Positions 23,391 to 28,213 of a DNA stretch of 32,113 nucleotides are shown piece by piece (the first letter of the stretch is position 1; every line of letters starts with the position of its first letter). The stretch covers positions 1-32,113 of the forward strand of contig MFNO01000033.1 of NCBI GenBank assembly GCA_001782075.1. Reading direction: 5' to 3'. Below the pieces are notes generated by a model. It ran no database searches. It was not told the DNA's origin and worked only from the letters and a program-made list of their open reading frames with translations. Source of the stretch: Candidatus Levybacteria bacterium RIFCSPHIGHO2_01_FULL_38_26 (GTDB lineage Bacteria > Patescibacteriota > Microgenomatia > Levybacterales > UBA12049). The position numbers and the translations under genes were made by a program.

Positions 23391-24083
23391 TTAACCCCTC
23401 GCCAGAGTGAGGCCAAAAACTTTTTTTGCGCCGTTTCTTTTTAAAATCCTTGCTGCCTCAAGAAGAGTGGATCCAGAGGTCAAAACATCATCAATTAGAA
23501 AAAAGGCTTCGCCTTTTATCAAATCTTTACTTTCATCTTTTACCCCAAATGCATTAGAAATGTTCTCGATACGCTTTTCCCTAGCTAGTCCAAATTGGGA
23601 TTTTGTCTTTTTTACTCTTATCAAAATATCTTTTACCTCTAGTCCTAATTTTTCTCCCAATCCTTTTGCCAAAATAAAAGATTGATTGTACCCTCTGTTT
23701 TTTAACTTGGATGAATGGAGCGGTATGGGGACAAGCTGTGGATAACTTTGCAAAACTGTATTTACTTGTTCATTTTGCAAAACGCCCTCATAAAAAAAGT
23801 CTATGAGTAAGTCTTTCAAATTAGATACATATGGTTTGTATTTAAAAGCATATAAAAGCTTTTTAGCAGTTTTATTATAGGAAATAGATGAAAAAGCACC
23901 GTCAATAGTGTATCTGCCCACGCAAACAGGATGAGTCAGTCCATCAAAAGAATGCTTGTTGCAAACAAGACATACATACGAAGTGTCAAAGGAGAGAAGA
24001 GCAAAACAATCGCCGCAGAGATAATCACCTATTTTTCTGCAACATACGCAATATTTGGGGAAAAGAAAATCCAAAATTCCCAC
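23391..24083 (-). CDS. comF: ComF-family phosphoribosyltransferase-like protein
   Basis: The N-terminus carries a four-Cys zinc finger (CVCCRKIGDYLCGDC, then CLVC) and the C-terminal half a PRTase fold with the PRPP loop FFLIDDVLTSGST. LVPIPLHSSKLKNRGYNQS is the typical ComF linker. ComF proteins are needed for DNA uptake in competent bacteria, probably for single-strand handling during import. I place the start at the GTG (24083), giving VGILDFLFPKYC, the usual N-terminus. The ORF-track start at 24155 runs into the tRNA-Ser gene. A TGCTACACT extended -10 lies 6 nt upstream, making the mRNA leaderless with a GTG start. Confidence 0.9.
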   Translation of the reverse strand: MGILDFLFPKYCVCCRKIGDYLCGDCFALLSFDTSYVCLVCNKHSFDGLTHPVCVGRYTIDGAFSSISYNKTAKKLLYAFKYKPYVSNLKDLLIDFFYEGVLQNEQVNTVLQSYPQLVPIPLHSSKLKNRGYNQSFILAKGLGEKLGLEVKDILIRVKKTKSQFGLAREKRIENISNAFGVKDESKDLIKGEAFFLIDDVLTSGSTLLEAARILKRNGAKKVFGLTLARG

Positions 24084-24089
24084 ACGATG

Positions 24090-24098
24090 AGTGTAGCA
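24090..24098 (-). promoter_or_regulatory. Extended -10 of comF (leaderless GTG)
   Basis: Minus-strand TGCTACACT, with TACACT at 24095-24090. The predicted +1 falls on the G of the GTG at 24083. No clear -35. Confidence 0.45.
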
Positions 24099-24116
24099 GA
24101 AGAAGAACTCTGATGG

Positions 24117-24122
24117 TATAAT
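24117..24122 (+). promoter_or_regulatory. -10 box of tRNA-Ser(GCT)
   Basis: GGTATAATG, TATAAT at 24117-24122, with a predicted start near 24129, 6 nt before the tRNA. Both serine tRNAs that follow may be cotranscribed. Confidence 0.55.
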
Positions 24123-24134
24123 GTAGGTTGCTAA

Positions 24135-24219
24135 GGAGAGTGGGCCGGACGGCAAGGCACAAGTTTGCTAAACTTGCAGGGTGAATAGCCCTGAATGGGT
24201 TCGACTCCCATACTCTCCG
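24135..24219 (+). tRNA. tRNA-Ser(GCT)
   Basis: The acceptor stem GGAGAGT/ACTCTCC and discriminator G are clear. The anticodon stem CAAGT/ACTTG holds GCT at 24167-24169, reading AGC/AGU. A long variable arm (AGGGTGAATAGCCCT) marks it as a serine tRNA, and the T-arm is TGGG TTCGACT CCCA. CCA is not encoded. Confidence 0.96.
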
Positions 24220-24232
24220 CACTTTAATCAAA

Positions 24233-24314
24233 GGAGGGTTGGCCGAGCGGTAAGGCGTTAGTCTTGAAAACTAATGGGCGTAAGCCCTCAGGGGTTCGAA
24301 TCCTCTACCCTCCG
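24233..24314 (+). tRNA. tRNA-Ser(TGA)
   Basis: Acceptor GGAGGGT/ACCCTCC with discriminator G. The anticodon stem TTAGT/ACTAA encloses TGA (24265-24267), reading UCA and by wobble other UCN. The long variable arm GGGCGTAAGCCC confirms serine. It lies 13 nt after tRNA-Ser(GCT). CCA is not encoded. Confidence 0.96.
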
Positions 24315-24340
24315 CAACTTGTTTAATCTTTAAAACAAGA

Positions 24341-24346
24341 TATAAT
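24341..24346 (+). promoter_or_regulatory. -10 box of small hypothetical gene (leaderless)
   Basis: AGATATAATTT, TATAAT at 24341-24346. The predicted start falls on or next to the A of the ATG at 24354. TTGTTT (24319-24324) at 16 nt is a weak -35. Confidence 0.6.
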
Positions 24347-24353
24347 TTAAACT

Positions 24354-24698
24354 ATGGAAACTCCAGAGCTTTCAGATATTGAAAAAAAAATTAAAAAAGA
24401 GGAGGAACAGGATATAATAGACTTAGGGGAAACTTTAAAAAGGAAAATTGCAGAAAACGGTGGACAATTTTCTGAGACGATACCTATATTGCCTGATGGG
24501 AAATTAGAAATCATGGATAAGGATAATAATTTAAAGTCTTTATTTGCACACCGAGGGCGGGACAATCCAGAAGATCTATATAGGCTTGCCTTTAAAGTGC
24601 AACAAAAAGCGCCCGAGTTGGTCTTTACATTTGCGAGAGCTAGCGAGGGGCAATCAATTTCGTATACAGTGCAGAGTCCCCCAAAGCAGACGGTGTAA
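24354..24698 (+). CDS. Small hypothetical protein
   Basis: I do not recognise this 114-residue protein. The first 45 residues are a charged helix (DIEKKIKKEEEQDIIDLGETLKRK), followed by a short strand-rich region (ETIPILPDGKLEIM) and an amphipathic helix DLYRLAFKVQQK before strands ELVFTFAR and SISYTVQ. No signal peptide or membrane segment. It has its own -10 box immediately after the serine tRNAs. Codon use and reading frame look coding, and no conserved motif was found. Confidence 0.6.
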   Translation: METPELSDIEKKIKKEEEQDIIDLGETLKRKIAENGGQFSETIPILPDGKLEIMDKDNNLKSLFAHRGRDNPEDLYRLAFKVQQKAPELVFTFARASEGQSISYTVQSPPKQTV

Positions 24699-24777
24699 GC
24701 ATAGAAGACTGCTGGAATCTTTGGTAATAAGTTCCAACATAGTCAACTAGACACCGCCATCTTTACAAGATGCTACA

Positions 24778-24806
24778 TTGACTTCCGACTTTTTCTGTTA
24801 TACATT
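24778..24806 (+). promoter_or_regulatory. Promoter of two-helix membrane protein gene (leaderless)
   Basis: TTGACT (24778-24783), a 17-nt spacer and TACATT (24801-24806). The predicted +1 is 24813, the A of the ATG. A TATACA two bases upstream is an alternative -10 with a short spacer. Confidence 0.5.
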
Positions 24807-24812
24807 AAAATC

Positions 24813-25367
24813 ATGGAAGAAAAAAGCCTGCCCAAAGGACACCAAAATGAGCCTTCAAATCAGCCGCAAAATCCTACCCGTGAGGTAAAAACCCTTCTTT
24901 CCTGGAGCGCTCCCGGCAGACCCTTTAGAAAAAGGAGCAGGCAGTATTATTTAACAAGCCTTCTTATCATGTTTTTTGTGGAAATAGTGCTTTTTCTTTT
25001 TTCTCAATATATGCTGATGGCTCTTGTAATATCTTTTGTTTTCGTCGCTTTTGCTTTGGCAAGCGTTCCGCCCCGTGATTTCAAATACAGAATAAGCACC
25101 GAGGGAATCACAATCGAAGACCATTTTTTCCTCTGGCAGGAACTATATGATTTTTACTTCATGAAACGAGAAGGAACTGAAGTCCTTCATGTAAGCACCC
25201 GCGCTCTTATCCCGGGAGAACTGACAATAACTTTAGGAGATATTAATCACGACAAGATAAAATCAGCACTTCTTCCCTATCTCCCGTATAGAGAAGTAAC
25301 CCAGCCAACATTTATTGAGAAATCCGGAGATTGGCTTGCGCGCACTTTCCCCCTTGAAAAACCCTAA
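24813..25367 (+). CDS. Membrane protein with two helices and PH-like tail (hypothetical)
   Basis: This 184-residue protein has a polar N-terminus (about 1-48), then two closely spaced membrane helices (LTSLLIMFFVEIVLFLF and LMALVISFVFVAFALASV). The soluble C-terminus starts DFKYRISTEGITIEDHFFLWQELYDFYFMKREG, followed by strands LHVSTRALIPGELTITLG and a final helix. The strand pattern and the ITIEDHFFLWQEL segment recall the small PH-like barrels found after two membrane helices in bacteria, but the match is only by shape. Function unknown. The gene ends 127 nt before the tRNA-Arg(GCG) gene, whose promoter begins at 25375. Confidence 0.7.
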   Translation: MEEKSLPKGHQNEPSNQPQNPTREVKTLLSWSAPGRPFRKRSRQYYLTSLLIMFFVEIVLFLFSQYMLMALVISFVFVAFALASVPPRDFKYRISTEGITIEDHFFLWQELYDFYFMKREGTEVLHVSTRALIPGELTITLGDINHDKIKSALLPYLPYREVTQPTFIEKSGDWLARTFPLEKP

Positions 25368-25374
25368 AATAAAT

Positions 25375-25403
25375 TTGCTTCGAAGATCTTAATGGAGTAA
25401 AAT
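25375..25403 (+). promoter_or_regulatory. Promoter of tRNA-Arg(GCG) transcript
   Basis: TTGCTT (25375-25380), a 17-nt spacer and TAAAAT (25398-25403). The predicted start near 25410 lies one base before a perfect 9-bp hairpin, leaving a structured leader of about 84 nt before the tRNA. Confidence 0.55.
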
Positions 25404-25410
25404 ATAACCG

Positions 25411-25443
25411 CGCAAAGGGCTGAGTTGAAAGTGTCCCTTTGCG
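25411..25443 (+). other. Leader hairpin upstream of tRNA-Arg(GCG)
   Basis: CGCAAAGGG (25411-25419) pairs perfectly with CCCTTTGCG (25435-25443) around a 15-nt loop. AAAGGGA (25451-25457) just downstream can also pair with TCCCTTT (25434-25440), so two exclusive folds are possible. Confidence 0.55.
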
Positions 25444-25452
25444 AATCCCTAA

Positions 25453-25493
25453 AGGGAAATCGTCGGGAAAAACCGTGAGGTTTGTCCCGTTTA
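25453..25493 (+). repeat. tRNA-Arg upstream hairpin element, copy 1
   Basis: AGGGAAATCGTC is followed by the stem GGGAAAAACC/GGTTTGTCCC (25465-25488) with a GTGA loop and one mismatch, then 5 nt to tRNA-Arg(GCG). Copy 2 has the same layout. Confidence 0.75.
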
Positions 25494-25568
25494 GCGCCCA
25501 TAGCTTAACGGATAGAGTTGCGGCTTGCGGAGCCGTAGATCCCAGTTCGATTCTGGGTGGGCGCGCCA
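25494..25568 (+). tRNA. tRNA-Arg(GCG), CCA encoded
   Basis: Acceptor GCGCCCA/TGGGCGC, discriminator G, and CCA encoded (25566-25568), the only tRNA in this window with it. The anticodon stem GCGGC/GCCGT encloses loop TTGCGGA, so the anticodon is GCG (25527-25529). The base after GG in the D-loop is A, the A20 arginine identity base. Most bacteria read CGN with an ACG anticodon modified to inosine, so this is unusual. T-arm CCCAG TTCGATT CTGGG. Confidence 0.9.
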
Positions 25569-25579
25569 AATTAAAACAT

Positions 25580-25664
25580 GGAGGGTTCGCATAGTGGACA
25601 ATTGCACGAGTTTCGAAAACTCGAGGGAGTAATCCCTACACAGGTTCAAATCCTGTACCCTCCG
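25580..25664 (+). tRNA. tRNA-Ser(CGA)
   Basis: Acceptor GGAGGGT/ACCCTCC with discriminator G. The anticodon stem CGAGT/ACTCG encloses TTCGAAA, anticodon CGA, reading UCG. The long variable arm GGGAGTAATCCC confirms serine, and the T-arm is CAGG TTCAAAT CCTG. Only 11 nt separate it from the preceding tRNA. CCA is not encoded. Confidence 0.95.
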
Positions 25665-25715
25665 CAACACTTTTCTATAGCAAAGATTTATCAAAACAAG
25701 TTAATAAAACAATTT

Positions 25716-25758
25716 AGGGAAAATCGTTGGGAAAAAACCGAAGGTTTTGTCCCATTTG
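25716..25758 (+). repeat. tRNA-Arg upstream hairpin element, copy 2
   Basis: AGGGAAAATCGTT leads into the stem GGGAAAAAACC/GGTTTTGTCCC (25729-25753) with loop GAA, then 5 nt (ATTTG) to tRNA-Arg(CCG). Compared with copy 1 each arm has gained one base that still pairs. On the minus strand the loop reads CUUCGG. Confidence 0.75.
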
Positions 25759-25833
25759 GTCCTCGTAGTTCAACTGGATAGAGCGTCAGGTTCCGAACCT
25801 GAAGATTTGAGGGTTCGAGTCCCTCCGAGGACA
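25759..25833 (+). tRNA. tRNA-Arg(CCG)
   Basis: Acceptor GTCCTCG/CGAGGAC with discriminator A. The anticodon stem TCAGG/CCTGA encloses TTCCGAA, anticodon CCG, reading CGG. T-arm GAGGG TTCGAGT CCCTC. The genome continues CCC, so CCA is added after transcription. A convergent protein gene runs through it on the other strand. Confidence 0.95.
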
Positions 25834-26624
25834 CCCAAGCCCTCTCCCTGTTCTCCTGATTTTTCAGCTCGTAGATCTTTTGCCCTCTGATACTCAATCA
25901 ATGCCTTTGCTGAAAGTTTAACTGTATCCAAAGTCTCGCCTTTATCCGCGGCTCCAATCACTTCCTGGCCTAATTTTTGCAAGTATAAAGGGTTCTCTTT
26001 TATTTCAGGAGGCAATCCTTTTTCTACCTGACTCCTGGCCCACTTATCATAATACTTAGACAAAGCTTGTTGATCTATTTCTGAAATATTAATATCCTTA
26101 TGTTGCTTCTTTGCGTCGGAATACAAATCTCCCCAAGTTCTTTTAAAGTCCGGATCATTTGTTAATTTTCCTGGAATCTCAACTCCTCGGCTTTCCTCTT
26201 CCTTTTCTTGCGGCGCAAAATTCTTTTCCTCTTTACCTTCCAAAACGACTTGGTCAATTTCTTCTGAGGGAGATTGATTATCAATGCCTATCGTGTCATC
26301 TTGTTTTTGCTCTTGTGCAAATCTTTTTACTCTATCCAGGATGCCTTTTATTCCTATGCCTTCTTTTTTCTCAACAGTATCCGGGGGCAATTCTGTTAAT
26401 TGGGGCTCTGTTTCTTCTGCCTCTTGGTCTTCAGGCTTGTTAAGCTCTATGTAATTGGATTCTATCGGTCTAGTCTCTGAAGAATGGGTTCTCACGGCAA
26501 TATCTTCTTTAGCTTTCTCAACTACTTCACTGCGCAATGATTTTATTGTTTCTTCAAGACTACCAGACTCTGCCACCTCTGGCTTCTCAACCGCTGGTCT
26601 TTCTGATTGATCTTTTCCATTCAT
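25770..26624 (-). CDS. Charged hypothetical protein whose 3' end is antisense to tRNA-Arg
   Basis: This 284-residue protein has no signal or membrane segment. The first 160 residues are very acidic and probably disordered (ETEPQLTELPPDTVEKKEG style). A helical part follows (about 165-265) with LTNDPDFKRTWGDLYSDAKK and ALSKYYDKWARSQVEKG. I do not recognise it. The last 20 or so codons (GVLGGTRTL onward) and the stop lie on the antisense strand of tRNA-Arg(CCG), so the tRNA fixes the C-terminus. The ATG at 26624 is the only sensible start. The main body looks genuinely coding. Confidence 0.7.
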   Translation of the reverse strand: MNGKDQSERPAVEKPEVAESGSLEETIKSLRSEVVEKAKEDIAVRTHSSETRPIESNYIELNKPEDQEAEETEPQLTELPPDTVEKKEGIGIKGILDRVKRFAQEQKQDDTIGIDNQSPSEEIDQVVLEGKEEKNFAPQEKEEESRGVEIPGKLTNDPDFKRTWGDLYSDAKKQHKDINISEIDQQALSKYYDKWARSQVEKGLPPEIKENPLYLQKLGQEVIGAADKGETLDTVKLSAKALIEYQRAKDLRAEKSGEQGEGLGVLGGTRTLKSSGSEPDALSS

Positions 26625-26678
26625 AATATATCCAACTTTATAATCAAATAATTTACTGCAAAAGTCAAGAGAATGAGC

Positions 26679-26684
26679 TATAAT
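26679..26684 (+). promoter_or_regulatory. -10 box of NUDIX gene
   Basis: GAGCTATAATTG, TATAAT at 26679-26684, with a predicted start near 26691 and a 7-nt leader. The -35 is not clear. Confidence 0.55.
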
Positions 26685-26697
26685 TGAAGTCTAATTT

Positions 26698-27129
26698 ATG
26701 AAATTCGAGTTCTCTGCTGGCGGCGTAGTCTATAAAAAAGAAAATAGTAAAATATTTATTATTGTCGCCCAGCATTCTCAGCACCATGGATGGGTGTTTC
26801 CCAAAGGTTTAATCGCAGAAAAAGAATCTAAAAGGGAGACCAAAGAAGAAGCGGCGCTAAGAGAAGTCAAGGAGGAAACAGGAGTAAGTGGCAAAATAAT
26901 CAAGGTGTTGCCGGCTGTTACATATTGGTATAAATTCGACAATGAGAAAATAAAAAAGACGGTCTATTATTTTTTGATGGAATACGAATCCGGGGACATA
27001 AAAGAGCATGATTTTGAAATGGAAAATGTCGAATGGCTACCAATGGACGAGGTTGAAAATAGATTAACATACAAGTCGGATAAGAAAGTGTGGAAAGAGG
27101 CAAAAAAAATAATTGGTGGGGTCGCATAG
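26698..27129 (+). CDS. NUDIX hydrolase (Ap4A-hydrolase-like)
   Basis: This 143-residue NUDIX protein starts FEFSAGGVVYKKE, typical of bis(5'-nucleosyl)-tetraphosphatase-like members that hydrolyse dinucleoside polyphosphates or clean up nucleotides. The NUDIX helix is KEEAALREVKEETGV with REVKEE intact. The loop from HGWVFPKGLIAEKESKRE to the helix is about four residues longer than the standard GX5EX7REUXEEXGU spacing. The frame ends IIGGVA with TAG at 27127-27129, which lies inside the tRNA-Ser(GGA) gene (it begins at 27115). The last four codons and the stop therefore use tRNA acceptor and D-arm bases. Confidence 0.92.
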   Translation: MKFEFSAGGVVYKKENSKIFIIVAQHSQHHGWVFPKGLIAEKESKRETKEEAALREVKEETGVSGKIIKVLPAVTYWYKFDNEKIKKTVYYFLMEYESGDIKEHDFEMENVEWLPMDEVENRLTYKSDKKVWKEAKKIIGGVA

Positions 27130-27201
27130 TGGCCTAGTGCGATTGCTTGGAGAGCAGTTGTATCCGCAAGGATACCGCGAGTTCGAATCTCGCCCCCACC
27201 G
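27115..27201 (+). tRNA. tRNA-Ser(GGA)
   Basis: Acceptor GGTGGGG/CCCCACC with discriminator G. The anticodon stem ATTGC/GCAGT encloses TTGGAGA, anticodon GGA, reading UCC/UCU. The variable arm GTATCCGCAAGGATAC is long, and the T-arm is GCGAG TTCGAAT CTCGC. Its first 15 nt overlap the end of the NUDIX gene on the same strand. CCA is not encoded. Confidence 0.96.
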
Positions 27202-27243
27202 CAGCGTAACAGATTTTCTTTAGAAGAGTTAAGGGCTGGTTTG

Positions 27244-28065
27244 TTAGGGACGGAGTTTAAAGGATTCGCGCATTTTTTTAAATTCCTCATGAGTGTTTTC
27301 CATTTTAAGATCTCGTTGAAATGTTTGTCCCTCGACATTGTTCGTTTCAATTTGAAACTGAACAAAATATCCTTGTTTTTCATCTAAAAACACTATATTG
27401 GTGATTTCAAATCTATAAACAGTTCCCGATGATCTTTTTTCATTGCTGTATTGAAATTCATACGCATCGCGTCCGTCTATTTCTGTCTTGCTATACTGCG
27501 GTTTTTCAACGTCTGGTATAAAAATTAGAGATGTTGAGCTATTGTTGTCTCTAAAATCTTCCAATGACATCCATTCTGGTATTTGCTGCACCCCTATCGC
27601 GGCACTCTCCTTATAATAATCATAAATATTCCCCTCATAATTTCTTTCTAAATAATCAATTGAAATCGATGGATGTTGGAACGCAATCGGGCTACTGCTC
27701 CATCCCTGTGGAGCGTCTATTTCGTATTTAAGTTTATCATAATTATATACGGAGCGGAAAGTTTTCCACTCTTCCTCAGTTTTTTGTTCGGCAGAGACTA
27801 ATTTGGAATCCTGGGAGACTTCTTTAGAAAGAGAAGGGTAAGAAGCAGGAGAAGAATTGTCAGGATTTACTAACTGATCCCTGTCTTCTGCTGACGCACC
27901 CGAGCAAGCAATAGCTGCCATTGTTACCGCTGCTGTTGTTAATGCACCGGATATTCTTTTGGGTAACCTATGTCTTCTTTCTGATTTGCCAACAGAAAGA
28001 TTACCAATATTAATGGAGCCATCCGGAAGAGTATCTATTCTGTTGGGAGCGAGTTCTCCTGCCAT
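27244..28065 (-). CDS. Putative lipoprotein with PsbP/Mog1-like domain
   Basis: The ATG at 28065 gives a 273-residue protein. It is preferred over the TTG two codons upstream because GGAGGG lies 7 nt before it, a strong Shine-Dalgarno. An unusually long polar N-terminal stretch precedes the hydrophobic segment ISGALTTAAVTMAAIACSG; AIAC is a plausible lipobox for lipid attachment. The outer domain (about 105-273) alternates strands and helices (LKYEIDAPQGWSSSP, HPSISIDYLE, GRDAYEFQYS, KGYFVQFQIE-like), recalling PsbP or Mog1 folds; this is shape-based only. A TGATATATA promoter and leader precede it. Function unknown. Confidence 0.78.
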   Translation of the reverse strand: MAGELAPNRIDTLPDGSINIGNLSVGKSERRHRLPKRISGALTTAAVTMAAIACSGASAEDRDQLVNPDNSSPASYPSLSKEVSQDSKLVSAEQKTEEEWKTFRSVYNYDKLKYEIDAPQGWSSSPIAFQHPSISIDYLERNYEGNIYDYYKESAAIGVQQIPEWMSLEDFRDNNSSTSLIFIPDVEKPQYSKTEIDGRDAYEFQYSNEKRSSGTVYRFEITNIVFLDEKQGYFVQFQIETNNVEGQTFQRDLKMENTHEEFKKMRESFKLRP

Positions 28066-28120
28066 AAGCAAACCCTCCTGTAATATAGAACGGATATCTT
28101 ATAGATATTACTCTAACCCC

Positions 28121-28149
28121 TATATATCACAAAACAAAAACAAATGCAA
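28121..28149 (-). promoter_or_regulatory. Promoter of lipoprotein gene, with leader and Shine-Dalgarno
   Basis: TTGCAT (28149-28144), a 17-nt spacer and TATATA (28126-28121) preceded by TGA. The predicted leader is about 49 nt and ends in CAGGAGGG. An ATATCT/AGATAT palindrome lies in the leader. Confidence 0.6.
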
Positions 28150-28175
28150 GTGGCAAAATATTTAGCGCTTGATAC

Positions 28176-28181
28176 TTGACA
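28176..28181 (+). promoter_or_regulatory. Perfect -35 box upstream of VirB6-like gene
   Basis: TTGACA at 28176-28181. The -10 is ambiguous: CACACT at 17 nt is poor and TAAAAT (28204-28209) is 22 nt away. Either would place the start within a few bases of the ATG at 28214. Confidence 0.4.
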
Positions 28182-28213
28182 ATTATATAAAAATCATTCA
28201 CACTAAAATCGCA

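Noticed and set aside
24084-24155. Upstream ATG of comF
   Set aside because: It overlaps the start of tRNA-Ser(GCT), and the extra residues are not ComF-like; a GTG at 24083 gives the family N-terminus.
25312-25569. ORF with GGTRTL/ARPPRIELGS-type sequence on the minus strand
   Set aside because: This is the antisense of tRNA-Arg(GCG) and its leader hairpins; such peptides are typical false ORFs over tRNAs.
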